Below are positions 35,751-44,080 of a stretch of 64,000 nt of DNA, one piece after another. The position numbers and the translations under genes were made by a program. The DNA is from Devosia crocina (GTDB lineage: Bacteria > Pseudomonadota > Alphaproteobacteria > Rhizobiales > Devosiaceae), in the NCBI RefSeq assembly GCF_900116545.1, contig NZ_FPCK01000001.1:1240001-1304000 (forward strand), in the 5' to 3' direction. Each line of letters starts with the position of its first letter. Position 1 is the first letter of the stretch. Below the pieces are notes generated by a model. The model ran no database searches. It worked only from the letters and a program-made list of their open reading frames with translations, and was not told where the DNA came from.

Positions 35751-36521
35751 ATGCCTATGTTCCAATCTGCTGGATACTCGCTCGCTTATGAAAGCGCAGG
35801 AGAGGGACCGGTCGTCCTTTGCATTCACGGCTTTGCATCAAGCGGCAAGGTGAACTGGATCGAGACGGGATGGGTCGAAGCTCTGGTCGGTGCCGGCTAT
35901 CGCGCTGTCACGTTCGACCACCGGGGGCATGGCCAGTCCGACAAACCGCATGAGCCGGACGCTTATTATCCCGAGCGGATGATGGAGGATTGCATCGCTC
36001 TTCTCGATCATCTGGGGGAGGAACGGGTCGCCGTGCTCGGCTATTCCATGGGTGCCAGGGTCGCGGCTTTCTTGTCGTTCCACTATCCAGAACGCGTTGC
36101 TGCCGCGATCTTCGGTGGAATGGGAATGAACCTTGTCAATGGTCTTACGGATGGCAATGACATCATCGCAGGGCTGCGAGCGCCGCGCCTTTCAGACCTG
36201 ACGCATCCAACGGCACGGCAGTTCAGGATTTTTGCGGATCATACTGGTTCGGACCGCGAAGCGCTGGCGGCCTGCATGGAAACGTCCCGCCAGCCCATGG
36301 CGCGTGCCGATGTGCGCCGCATAGAAGTACCGGTGCTTGTGGCAGTGGGTGAAGCGGACGAGATGGCTGGTCCACCCCAACCGCTGGCCGAGCTTTTGCC
36401 GCACGGTGAGGCTTTCGTGATCCCGCGCCGGGATCACATGCGGGCGACAGGCGACACCAAGTTCAAGGCTGCTGCGCTTGAGTTTCTGGGAAGAACTTTC
36501 CCCACATTTGGCAAAGCGTGA
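35751..36521 (+). CDS. Alpha/beta hydrolase
   Basis: This 256-residue hydrolase has the oxyanion-hole HGFASSGKVNW, FDHRGHGQSDKP and the nucleophile elbow GYSMGARV. The Asp is in GEADEMAGP and the His is RRDHMRATG near the end. The substrate is unknown; esters or enol-lactones are typical. The ATG at 35751 follows AAGGAAACG. It is divergent from the zinc-finger gene and upstream of cysE, but a 77-base gap with its own signals separates them. Confidence 0.85.
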   Translation: MPMFQSAGYSLAYESAGEGPVVLCIHGFASSGKVNWIETGWVEALVGAGYRAVTFDHRGHGQSDKPHEPDAYYPERMMEDCIALLDHLGEERVAVLGYSMGARVAAFLSFHYPERVAAAIFGGMGMNLVNGLTDGNDIIAGLRAPRLSDLTHPTARQFRIFADHTGSDREALAACMETSRQPMARADVRRIEVPVLVAVGEADEMAGPPQPLAELLPHGEAFVIPRRDHMRATGDTKFKAAALEFLGRTFPTFGKA

Positions 36522-36542
36522 ACCATTGGTGCTGCGCAGGCT

Positions 36543-36586
36543 TTGTATCGGATAACCAAATGCCTTATATCGGTACTTATCGATAA
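36543..36586 (+). promoter_or_regulatory. Candidate cysE promoter with phased TATCG repeats
   Basis: TTGTAT (36543) and TATATC (36566) are 17 bases apart. Three TATCG elements at 36546, 36568 and 36578 are spaced 22 and 10 bases apart, roughly on one DNA face, and the last lies in the perfect palindrome TTATCGATAA. This may be an operator overlapping the cysE promoter. Confidence 0.35.
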
Positions 36587-36602
36587 AGCGGAGTTTGACG
36601 CC

Positions 36603-37427
36603 ATGAGCGGCAATGTCCAGAAATCAGCGCAGATCAAGTCTGTGGACCCGGTGTGGGAAGCGGTGCGGATCGGCGCGCGCGAAGTTCTCGATTCGGAGCC
36701 TTCACTGGGTAAGATGGCGCTGACGACTGTGCTCAATCACGAGACGTTTGAACAAGCGCTGGCGCACCGCCTTGCATCGCGCCTTGATCATGAGGACGTC
36801 TCGGCAGACATCATCCGACAGACCTTTGCTGAAACCCTGCGCGATAATCCGGCCATCGGCCAGGCGGCGCGGGCAGACCTTGCTGCGACGCTCGAACGCG
36901 ATCCGGCATGTCACCGCGCAATAGAGCCCTTGCTCTATTTCAAGGGATATCAGGCGATCCAGACGCACCGTTTTGCCCATGCCATGCTCAAGGCAGGCCG
37001 TCGCGACTTCGCCCTTTATCTGCAGAGCCGGGCGAGTCAGGTGTTCCAGGTGGACATCAATCCGGCTGTAGTTATGGGCAAGGGTATCATGCTCGATCAC
37101 GGCACGGGGCTTGTGATCGGGGAAACGGCTATCGTGGGCGACAATGTTTCGATGCTGCAGAACGTCACACTCGGCGGCACAGGAAAATCAGACCAGGATC
37201 GTCATCCCAAGATTGGCAACGGTGTATTGATCGGGGCCGGAGCCAAGGTATTGGGAAACATCCGGGTTGGCGACTGCTCGCGGATCGGCGCCGGCTCCGT
37301 CGTGCTCAAGGAAGTGCCGCCGCGCACCACCGTTGCCGGTGTACCCGCCAAGGTGATTGGCGAAGCAGGCTGCGCGCAGCCGGCGCTGGTGATGGATCAA
37401 ATGGTGCTTGTCCACGATAACGGCTGA
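36603..37427 (+). CDS. cysE: Serine O-acetyltransferase CysE
   Basis: This 274-residue enzyme makes O-acetylserine for cysteine synthesis. The left-handed beta-helix repeat region spans about residues 155-255: INPAVVMGKGIMLDHGTGLVIGETAIVG, with the catalytic His in LDHGTG, and VTLGGTGK, the family marker. The N-terminal half is the helical CysE extension. GGAG lies 10 bases upstream of the ATG at 36603; the longer frame from 36543 is rejected. It is followed by DUF3126, a typical Rhizobiales pair. Confidence 0.95.
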   Translation: MSGNVQKSAQIKSVDPVWEAVRIGAREVLDSEPSLGKMALTTVLNHETFEQALAHRLASRLDHEDVSADIIRQTFAETLRDNPAIGQAARADLAATLERDPACHRAIEPLLYFKGYQAIQTHRFAHAMLKAGRRDFALYLQSRASQVFQVDINPAVVMGKGIMLDHGTGLVIGETAIVGDNVSMLQNVTLGGTGKSDQDRHPKIGNGVLIGAGAKVLGNIRVGDCSRIGAGSVVLKEVPPRTTVAGVPAKVIGEAGCAQPALVMDQMVLVHDNG

Positions 37428-37540
37428 GCGCCGGGCAAGCCTCGGCCTCGGTTTGTTACCGCTAAAATGACCCGTTCGGGGGTTGTCTCCGGCAGGCCAG
37501 TCACTAGATTGCGCCCAATTCCAAGAACAGGACGATTGAA

Positions 37541-37759
37541 GTGAACCATCCCGAGATCATTAAGCTGCAGAAATTCCTTCAGCGCACGTTCAACAACCGC
37601 AATATCGACGTTCGCCCACGCGCCAAGCTCAACGATTCCGTCGAGGTATTTATCGGCGAGGAGTCCATCGGCTTGATCCACGTGGACGATGAAGACGGCG
37701 ACAAGTCCTATATGTTCTCGATGTCGATCCTCGATATCGATCTCGAAGACCTCAACTGA
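37541..37759 (+). CDS. DUF3126 family protein
   Basis: This 72-residue acidic protein matches DUF3126, a small alphaproteobacterial family of unknown function usually found next to cysE. It has one alpha helix (EIIKLQKFLQRTF) and a beta-rich C-terminus with FIGEESIGLIHVDDEDGD. The GTG start has AGGA nine bases upstream. Its role is unknown; the constant neighbour suggests a link to cysteine or redox metabolism. Confidence 0.85.
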   Translation: MNHPEIIKLQKFLQRTFNNRNIDVRPRAKLNDSVEVFIGEESIGLIHVDDEDGDKSYMFSMSILDIDLEDLN

Positions 37760-37773
37760 TCGCGTCGACGTAA

Positions 37774-37803
37774 ACGAGCGCATTGCCGTGGCAATGCGCT
37801 CGT
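37774..37803. terminator. Strong hairpin between convergent genes
   Basis: A perfect 14-bp inverted repeat (acgagcgcattgcc / ggcaatgcgctcgt) with a 2-base centre lies between DUF3126 and the convergent gene. There is no T-run, so it may stop polymerase only with Rho or act as a cruciform. Confidence 0.55.
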
Positions 37804-37806
37804 GGC

Positions 37807-38478
37807 TTAGAGGGCGCCAATGCGCTCCAGCCACTGAGCCGCTTCAGAGTCGAATGATCGCCAGGCGGGCAGGGCGCCTGAATCGAAGCTGAAGATCGCG
37901 GCCAGGCCGGTCGGCAACTGAACCGTACGGATGCACTTGTCGGATCCTGCTTGATCGATCGGCGCCATGCATTTGGCGACGAACGGTTTTGACGCCAGAG
38001 CGTCATACCAGACGGTCTCTTCCAGATTGCGTCGATCACTTTCGAGATGCTTGCCTACCAGCCCGGGCACACCGCTCAAGGTATCGCTGCCGAATTGATG
38101 GACGTAGACGCTGTCGAGCAGTTCACTGCTGGCACGCGCTCGAGAGCGCGGCAGGATGGTCACGTCTACCCGCATCGTTGCATCGTCAGCCGCTAGCGCA
38201 AGCTGTATTGAAAGGTCCACCTGGCTGACAAAGCCGGGTTGCATCTGTTCGCCGAAGCGCAGCCAATTCCTGGGAATCGATAATTCGCGACCTGCCACGG
38301 TCTGGGCGACCATGTCCTGATCGTGCAGAGCGGGAGCATGACCCGAGGGGCGCTTGCTCGTTTGATCGACCAGGTAGGCAAAGCCGAGTGCCACCATCAT
38401 TACGGTTAAAGCGATGCCTGCAAGGTTGTGCATCACGTGAGTGGTATCGGAGGCGGCAGAGTGCGGTTTTGCAGGCAT
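37807..38478 (-). CDS. Membrane-anchored protein of unknown function
   Basis: I do not recognise this 223-residue protein. It has one membrane segment (about residues 17-36) preceded by a short cytoplasmic tail, so most of it should be periplasmic. The C-terminal domain has two Cys (near 169 and 182) that could bond, and a repeated beta pattern with SIQLALAADD and MRVDVTILPRSR. It is divergent from the next small membrane gene and convergent with DUF3126. Confidence 0.65.
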   Translation of the reverse strand: MPAKPHSAASDTTHVMHNLAGIALTVMMVALGFAYLVDQTSKRPSGHAPALHDQDMVAQTVAGRELSIPRNWLRFGEQMQPGFVSQVDLSIQLALAADDATMRVDVTILPRSRARASSELLDSVYVHQFGSDTLSGVPGLVGKHLESDRRNLEETVWYDALASKPFVAKCMAPIDQAGSDKCIRTVQLPTGLAAIFSFDSGALPAWRSFDSEAAQWLERIGAL

Positions 38479-38580
38479 GACCGGCGTTAACCAATTTTCA
38501 CGCGGTGAGATGACATCGCACTAGAGTCGCAATATGGTTACCAAAGTCTTAAATGGCGTTCATGTGGCTGGAGGGCTGGA

Positions 38581-38901
38581 ATGGCGCGCGAACTCTTGCT
38601 TGCCGTCTTTATCATGGGGTTGGGACTTTGCGTGGCTGGGGCCGGCACGCACCTTTATCAAGCGCTGGCTCGCCAGCAGGCCGTGCTGCGCATCGACGGC
38701 CGGAATCTGAGCACCGCAATCGGGCATCTGGCGATGAGTGTGGTCTGCGGCCCCTACATCATGTTGCATATGGGTTGGCAGCAGGAAGACGATGGCACCA
38801 TGTCCATGACCTGGGCCCTGCTCGGAGCTCTGGTGGCCTTTGGATGGGCCTTCGTGACAGGGCTGTTTTTTATGAGCCTCTACGTGGCCATGCTGCGCTA
38901 A
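38581..38901 (+). CDS. Small membrane protein, three helices
   Basis: This 106-residue protein has three predicted membrane segments (about 5-27, 46-65 and 77-100) and a short polar loop with QQEDDGTM. The first helix includes GLGLCVAGAGTHLY. I recognise it only as a conserved alphaproteobacterial membrane protein of unknown role. It has no signal for lipidation or catalysis. A second frame of 165 residues starting upstream is a shadow. Confidence 0.65.
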   Translation: MARELLLAVFIMGLGLCVAGAGTHLYQALARQQAVLRIDGRNLSTAIGHLAMSVVCGPYIMLHMGWQQEDDGTMSMTWALLGALVAFGWAFVTGLFFMSLYVAMLR

Positions 38902-38962
38902 GGCCGAGGCCGGCGCGCGTTACTGCACCGACTTCCTGTCTAGCCCGATCAGATCGCGGTGA

Positions 38963-39586
38963 TCAGCGGTTCGCGACCATGGTCATCCGGTCGTCGTACA
39001 TGTCGACCCACTTGCCCGCGTGCGCCTGCGACTGGCGCTTGAGAAACTGATAGGGCGTTTCGTGCCAGAGGTTGATCGTGGCCTCTTGATTGTCGAGAAT
39101 CAGATCGCCGCGATCGGTTCTGACGGTCAGCACCGCATGGCCGCTGCCATCGGCCTGACGAACCACGGTCATCAGGAGCGCGCTTGCAGGCCAGCCGGCT
39201 TCGATAAGCGCTAGGCGCTTGGCGAGAGCGATATCCTCGCAGTCGCCATAGCCGCTGGTCGGATAAGTCCAGAACTCCTCAACCTGATATAGCTCCATAT
39301 CCGTCGCCGGGATGATGGTCTGGTTGACGTGGGCATTGATGGAGACGAGTTCGTTCCATTTGGTCTCGTCAAGCGCAACGGCGGCTGTCACCTGACCATG
39401 CGGCTGGCATTCATGCGGACGAGCCTGGCAGAACTCGAGATGGCCAACGGGGATGGATGTGTTGACGCTGGCGACCTGAATGAAAGCAGGGTTGGTGAAA
39501 TCAACGGCAAGGCTGGGCTGAGCCAAGGCGGCAATGCTCGAAAGCGCCAGGATGGCCGGCAGGTGGCGCAGCTTTCGAATATGCAT
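38963..39586 (-). CDS. BTLCP-type transglutaminase-like cysteine peptidase
   Basis: This 207-residue protein belongs to the bacterial transglutaminase-like cysteine proteinases (DUF920, Peptidase C93), which include LapG. The signal peptide ends near residue 27. The triad is in place: C116 in SGYGDCEDIALAKR, H150 in GHAVLTV and D165 in GDLILDN. LapG releases surface adhesins in the periplasm under c-di-GMP control. An adjacent PilZ gene on the same strand supports such a link, but no LapD or adhesin is present here. Confidence 0.85.
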   Translation of the reverse strand: MHIRKLRHLPAILALSSIAALAQPSLAVDFTNPAFIQVASVNTSIPVGHLEFCQARPHECQPHGQVTAAVALDETKWNELVSINAHVNQTIIPATDMELYQVEEFWTYPTSGYGDCEDIALAKRLALIEAGWPASALLMTVVRQADGSGHAVLTVRTDRGDLILDNQEATINLWHETPYQFLKRQSQAHAGKWVDMYDDRMTMVANR

Positions 39587-39711
39587 GACGTGATCTCCTT
39601 GTTGGAGACCACGCTAGGGTCTGCGGCTTGCGCTGAACCGAAAACTGCCGGGGAGTTTTTATGCGTGTTTTAGATAGGATGGTAGGGTCTGGTTTACCCT
39701 AGGGGCACGCG

Positions 39712-40341
39712 TCAGTTCATGACGCGCAAGTTCTGCTGCACGACGTTGAGCATTTCCTGCGCGGCAGCGAATTCGACGGCAACCCCGTTCTGGAAGTGCC
39801 GAACGACGCGAGCGCGCATGCGGCCGAGCGTGATAGGCGTGCCCATTGCCGGGCGAACGTCAAGCTCGATGGCGGCGCCAGAGAGCGAGATGTCGATGAT
39901 CTTGCAGTTGTAGCGCCGGCCATCGTCCAGCACGACGTTGGAGTGACGAATATCGGGAACAACGCGCTCGTGCCGGCGGTCTTCGGGCAGGTTGAGCAAG
40001 TCTTTGTTGGCGAGCCAGGTCAACTGAGCCGCCATCTTGTCGCGCTTACGGTCCGTAGCGGAGATGTCCATGAGGAATCCGCCATCCACCTGCTTGAGGA
40101 TCGTGCCTTCCACACGCCCGATGTGATCGAGATAGGCGATGATGCGCTCGCCCTCGATGCCTGCGACGGGCGCGATGACCACGGCGTCGCCGGGCGACAT
40201 TTCCAGAACCTGGCATGGGAATTCGCGCCGGTCGGCCAGCATATAGCGGCCAAGAATCGACACTTTCACACGCTGAAACCGTCCTTCGGTTGCTCGGGAC
40301 GGTGTCATCACGCGTGCGGAATTGAAGTCGTCGCTAAGCAT
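39712..40341 (-). CDS. PilZ-domain protein
   Basis: This 209-residue cytosolic protein contains a C-terminal PilZ domain: RRHERVVPDI is the RxxxR c-di-GMP contact, and IDISLSGAAIEL the (D/N)xSxxG motif, followed by VVRHFQNGVAVEF. The N-terminal half looks like a second, degenerate PilZ fold (RVKVSILGRYML and LEMSPGDAVV). It should be a c-di-GMP effector. It lies downstream of the PAS gene on the same strand, a pair often found in Rhizobiales. Confidence 0.88.
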   Translation of the reverse strand: MLSDDFNSARVMTPSRATEGRFQRVKVSILGRYMLADRREFPCQVLEMSPGDAVVIAPVAGIEGERIIAYLDHIGRVEGTILKQVDGGFLMDISATDRKRDKMAAQLTWLANKDLLNLPEDRRHERVVPDIRHSNVVLDDGRRYNCKIIDISLSGAAIELDVRPAMGTPITLGRMRARVVRHFQNGVAVEFAAAQEMLNVVQQNLRVMN

Positions 40342-40411
40342 GCGCTCACCCGGCCCTGCCCATACTGGAAGTGCAAGCAGGTTACCGAATTTAGGTTAAC
40401 GCATGGTTGTG

Positions 40412-41065
40412 TCAGGAGCGCCCGCCATCGATGACGGCAAGATGCGCATAGCGGCGGGCGCTTCGACCGTAAACAGTGGTGGTCATGGCCATTGCTGCTG
40501 CCGGAGCGCCGTAAGAGACGTCGTTGACTACGTTGGTCGCCACTTCGCGGACGCTGCTTTCCTGCGGCATGTCGTCCGGCCAGATCAGGCGAAGACCGAC
40601 GATGCGCTGCTCGACAATGGGCTGGACGCCGAGCCAGTAGGGCTCTTCGACCGCCGTCATGCCGCCCAAAATACGCGTGTGGCTCGAGCCATTGTGGCGC
40701 AGCGGCATGAGAATCAACTCGAATGTCGTCTTGGTATGAAGTGCAGTGGTGCCCTGGAAGGTGACCAGAGCAACAGCGTGATCTTCGGTGACAGCGCGGA
40801 TGAGGGTGTCCATCGCGTCCTGATCGCGCTCGTGCCACAGACCTGAGAAGGAGCGGCCCTTCAACTCTCGGCAATAGCTGGTGCACAGATGCGAGCCGGC
40901 AAGGCGAAACGAGAACTTATCATCCTCGCTCAGCTCGAGAATGAATGTGTTAGCCAGCGCCTCGCGGATACGGGTCGGATCGATGTCCTTGCGATCGGGC
41001 GCGCTGCGGGCCCCGCGAATCGTGTTCCAGTAGGTATAGAGCGTATTGGAGCTCGGCATCTGCAT
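40412..41065 (-). CDS. PAS-domain (PAS_5 type) protein
   Basis: This 217-residue protein matches the PAS_5 group seen in alphaproteobacteria, usually paired with PilZ genes. It starts with NTLYTYWNTIRGARSAPDRKDIDP, then FILELSEDDKFSFRLAGSHLC, and continues as a beta-rich sensor. No output domain is visible, so it may signal by protein contact. The start at 41065 is chosen because the conserved part begins there; an ATG at 41167 would add 34 unconserved residues. Confidence 0.75.
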   Translation of the reverse strand: MQMPSSNTLYTYWNTIRGARSAPDRKDIDPTRIREALANTFILELSEDDKFSFRLAGSHLCTSYCRELKGRSFSGLWHERDQDAMDTLIRAVTEDHAVALVTFQGTTALHTKTTFELILMPLRHNGSSHTRILGGMTAVEEPYWLGVQPIVEQRIVGLRLIWPDDMPQESSVREVATNVVNDVSYGAPAAAMAMTTTVYGRSARRYAHLAVIDGGRS

Positions 41066-41247
41066 CGTTCGGATCCGCTTGTCTTTGGCCGGCGTTCCTG
41101 ACTCACAGAGAGCCGCGCCGCATTTGCGAACATGGCAAATTGGCGGGGCGATTGCCCGCTTAAACATTAAGTAAGGTTAACGCAACTGTGCCAATGTGGA
41201 AAAGGTTCGCTAAGGCCAGCGATCTCGCTGCTTTGAGGAGTTGAGAC

Positions 41248-41982
41248 TTGAGTGAATACCAACAGCAGCCTGTGACCACGGAAAATCCGGGGCGCGAACC
41301 CATATTTTTGCTTCCGGCGGCGGTTACTGCGCTAGTTGCTATCCTTGCGGTCATTCACCTGGCGTCAACCATCGTGCTTAACGAGGATGGCCTCACCCAG
41401 TTTTATTTCTGGTTTGCCTTCCAGCCGCTGCGGATCGTGCTGGCCCCCGAAGATCTTTCGTTTGGCCTGCCGCTGCTCTGGACGCCGTTTTCGCACGCAT
41501 TTCTCCATGGAGGCTGGGAACACCTGCTGGTCAATGTCGCCTGGCTCGTGATCTTTGCGAGCCCGGTGGTGCGGCGCTATGGGGCTGGGCCGATGCTCGC
41601 CATCTTTCTCGTTTCAGCAGCAGCTGGTGCGGTCGCTTTTGCTGCGACATCGCTCTATTCGGGCGCTTATCTGATCGGAGCTTCGGGGGGAGTTGCCGGA
41701 CTCACGGGGGCTGCGGTGCGATTCATCTTTCAGCCGGTGCTCTACGCCAAGGATCCCGAAACGGGGCAGCCGATCGTCCTCGGACGGCGGCTTGCGAGCC
41801 TTGGCGAAACCTTCGCTAATCCGCGTTCGCGATTCTTCACGCTGATCTGGCTCGCGCTAAACGCGGCGGTGCCACTCGCGCCATTGCTCATGGGCTCGAG
41901 CCTGGGCGTAGCGTGGCAAGCCCACCTCGGCGGCTTCCTGGCAGGATTGCTGGTCGTGGGAGCATTCGAGCGACGCAGTTAA
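41248..41982 (+). CDS. Rhomboid-family intramembrane serine protease
   Basis: This 244-residue membrane protein has six hydrophobic segments and rhomboid motifs: HAFLHGGWEHLLVNVAWL (early loop and His/Asn), the nucleophile Ser in GASGGVAGL, and the His in WQAHLGGFLAGLL. The start is TTG, with GAGGAG seven bases upstream and no better start nearby. Cytosolic or periplasmic substrates are unknown. Its last four bases overlap the convergent hisI. Confidence 0.9.
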   Translation: MSEYQQQPVTTENPGREPIFLLPAAVTALVAILAVIHLASTIVLNEDGLTQFYFWFAFQPLRIVLAPEDLSFGLPLLWTPFSHAFLHGGWEHLLVNVAWLVIFASPVVRRYGAGPMLAIFLVSAAAGAVAFAATSLYSGAYLIGASGGVAGLTGAAVRFIFQPVLYAKDPETGQPIVLGRRLASLGETFANPRSRFFTLIWLALNAAVPLAPLLMGSSLGVAWQAHLGGFLAGLLVVGAFERRS

Positions 41983-42425
41983 GTGCGGTACACGGCCTTG
42001 GGATCGAATAGCGGTTCCAAGCCGGTGTCCTGCAGCTGAACTCTGCCCTCGATCGTGACCACGCGGCGATAGAAACAGGTCTTGCGCCCGGTGTGGCACG
42101 CTGCACCCCGTCCAGTCTGGCGAACAGTCATGATCAGACAGTCCTGATCACAGTCGGTGCGAATTTCCACGACCTCCTGCAGCTCGCCGGAGGTCTCGCC
42201 TTTTTTCCAGATGCTCTGACGAGACCGGGACCAGTAGTGGGCGATGCCCGTATCTATGGTCAGCTGCAAGGTTTCCGCATTCATATGCGCCACCATCAGC
42301 ACGTCCTGACTACCCTCTTCGATGGCAACTACTGTGACGAGGCCCTGCGCATCGAAGCGCGGGGCGAAAACGGCGGCCTCTTCCAGTTCAGCGTGGGAGA
42401 GGGACTGGGGATCGGCAAAGGTCAT
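41979..42425 (-). CDS. hisI: Phosphoribosyl-AMP cyclohydrolase HisI
   Basis: This 148-residue enzyme opens the purine ring in histidine synthesis. Motifs include MVAHMNAETLQLT, AHYWSRSRQSIWKKGETSG, the metal-ligand region EIRTDCDQDC and the Cys in GAACHTGRKTCF. It lacks the HisE pyrophosphohydrolase domain, so that activity must be encoded elsewhere. Downstream on the same strand of folE, six bases apart. Confidence 0.95.
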   Translation of the reverse strand: MTFADPQSLSHAELEEAAVFAPRFDAQGLVTVVAIEEGSQDVLMVAHMNAETLQLTIDTGIAHYWSRSRQSIWKKGETSGELQEVVEIRTDCDQDCLIMTVRQTGRGAACHTGRKTCFYRRVVTIEGRVQLQDTGLEPLFDPKAVYRT

Positions 42426-42431
42426 GAGAAG

Positions 42432-43055
42432 TCAGCGTCTCGAAATCATGGCGAAGAAGCGGTCCTGCTCGATTCGGTCTTCGGCGAACACTCCGGTAAA
42501 CCGGTGGGTGATCGTCTTGACGTCATGCGCCCGGACGCCGCGCATGGTCATGCACATATGCTCGGCCTCCAGCATCACAGCTGCGCCGCGGGGGCCGAGA
42601 TTCTCATTGATAGCGTCGATGATCTGGGCGGTCATGGTTTCCTGTGTCTGCAGGCGACGCGCGAAAACTTCCACGAGCCGGGCCAGTTTCGAGAGGCCAA
42701 CCACTCCGTCATGCGGCAGATAGGCGATGTGTGCCTTGCCGAAGAAGGGAACCATATGGTGCTCGCAGTGGGCATAGAAGGGAATGTCGCGCACAAAGAC
42801 GATGTCATCGTAGCCGCCCACTTCGCGGAACATCTTCGAGAGCACTTCGCGTGCGTCCTGACCGTAGCCGGCGAAGAGCTCTTCATAGGCCTTGGCGACA
42901 CGCGCCGGGGTTTCCAGAAGCCCTTCGCGCCTCGGGTCGTCTCCCGCCCAGGCAATCAGTGTGCGGACTGCGGCTTCGGCTTCTTCCCGCGTCGGACGGG
43001 GCAGGGCAGTTGCGCTGGCAGGCGCAGAAAAAGCATGCTTGACGGACGCGTCCAC
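42432..43055 (-). CDS. folE: GTP cyclohydrolase I FolE
   Basis: This 207-residue enzyme starts tetrahydrofolate synthesis. The zinc and active-site motifs are [10 protein letters not shown] and [27 protein letters not shown] at 43055 with AGGAG eight bases upstream is chosen; a longer ORF up to 43202 would add 49 unconserved residues. It shares the 145-base upstream region with the divergent Fe-S scaffold gene and precedes hisI. Confidence 0.93.
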   Translation of the reverse strand: MDASVKHAFSAPASATALPRPTREEAEAAVRTLIAWAGDDPRREGLLETPARVAKAYEELFAGYGQDAREVLSKMFREVGGYDDIVFVRDIPFYAHCEHHMVPFFGKAHIAYLPHDGVVGLSKLARLVEVFARRLQTQETMTAQIIDAINENLGPRGAAVMLEAEHMCMTMRGVRAHDVKTITHRFTGVFAEDRIEQDRFFAMISRR

Positions 43056-43200
43056 GGGACTACTCCTGAAATCGGCGATCTCTGTGATTTTACGCGGTCG
43101 CCCGCAAATTGGACCACCCGGCACGCGATATCCCTGGCAGTCCCTGTCGTTCGCTCTATATAGAAGGCGTACAAGACGCGAACAAGAAGCCAGTTTTCCC

Positions 43201-43653
43201 ATGGCGCTGAGCGAGCTCTATTCAGACCGTATTCTAGAAATTGCTGGCAATGCCGTGCAACCCGGACGTTTGCCCGATCCCGCTGCCTCGGCGCGCAAGG
43301 TCAGTCGTGTCTGTGGTTCCATGATCGAGGTGGATATCACGCTGTCGGACGGGGTCATCACTGCCTATGGACACGAGGTCTCCGCCTGCGCACTGGGCCA
43401 GACGAGTGCTGCCATTGTCGCCAAGGCAATTGTAGGCACTTCGGTCGCCGAATTCACGGAGGTCTCGCGCAGGATGCTCGCAATGCTCCGCGACAATGGA
43501 GCGCCGCCCGAGGGTAAATGGTCGGACCTTGGTTTTCTCCAGCCTGCGCGCGAGTTCCCTGCGCGGCACGCTTCAACCATGCTCGTGTTCGATGCTGTCA
43601 TTGAAGCGATCGAAAAGCTGGAATCCGACCAGCATCTTGCAAGCAAAGTTTGA
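43201..43653 (+). CDS. IscU/NifU-N-like iron-sulfur scaffold protein
   Basis: This 150-residue protein resembles the NifU N-terminal/IscU scaffold fold: [12 protein letters not shown] with the first Cys and [12 protein letters not shown] with the second. A third conserved Cys typical of IscU is not obvious, so this is the divergent alphaproteobacterial type seen next to folE. Shine-Dalgarno is weak. It is coupled to yidD by a TGATG overlap. Confidence 0.82.
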   Translation: MALSELYSDRILEIAGNAVQPGRLPDPAASARKVSRVCGSMIEVDITLSDGVITAYGHEVSACALGQTSAAIVAKAIVGTSVAEFTEVSRRMLAMLRDNGAPPEGKWSDLGFLQPAREFPARHASTMLVFDAVIEAIEKLESDQHLASKV

Positions 43654-43964
43654 TGCGCGACTTTATCCATGGTCTGGGTAGAGCTGTCGACTTTCCCCTT
43701 AAGCTCGCGGCGATCTTTATGATCACGCTTTACCGGTACACGCTCTCTGCCTTCGCCGGCCGGACATGTCGTCATCTGCCGACCTGCTCGGAATATACAA
43801 GAGACGCTATCTGGAGATTCGGCTTTTGGCCCGGTGGCTGGATGGGGCTGTCGCGGTTCGTGCGGTGCCGGCCGGGCGGCACGCATGGCTATGATCCTGT
43901 GCCAGATGCAATCCCGACCGATGCACACTGGTATCTGCCGTGGACCTATGGGCGATGGAAGTGA
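43653..43964 (+). CDS. yidD: Membrane protein insertion efficiency factor YidD
   Basis: This 103-residue protein has the YidD signature: LYRYTLSAFAGRTCRHLPTCSEY with conserved Cys, then GGWMGLSRFVRCRPGG. An amphipathic N-terminal helix attaches it to the inner membrane, where YidD helps YidC insert proteins. It overlaps the scaffold gene's stop by one base and precedes thrS by about 115 bases. Confidence 0.94.
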   Translation: MRDFIHGLGRAVDFPLKLAAIFMITLYRYTLSAFAGRTCRHLPTCSEYTRDAIWRFGFWPGGWMGLSRFVRCRPGGTHGYDPVPDAIPTDAHWYLPWTYGRWK

Positions 43965-44080
43965 CCCGCCGATAGCAGCGCAGCCCCAGCAGAGGGCTGG
44001 CAGGATGGCAAAAGCATGCTATTCAGGCCGCCTTGCAGCGGAAGGTCCGTTGCACCAATCCCTATTTCTGGAGATCTACA

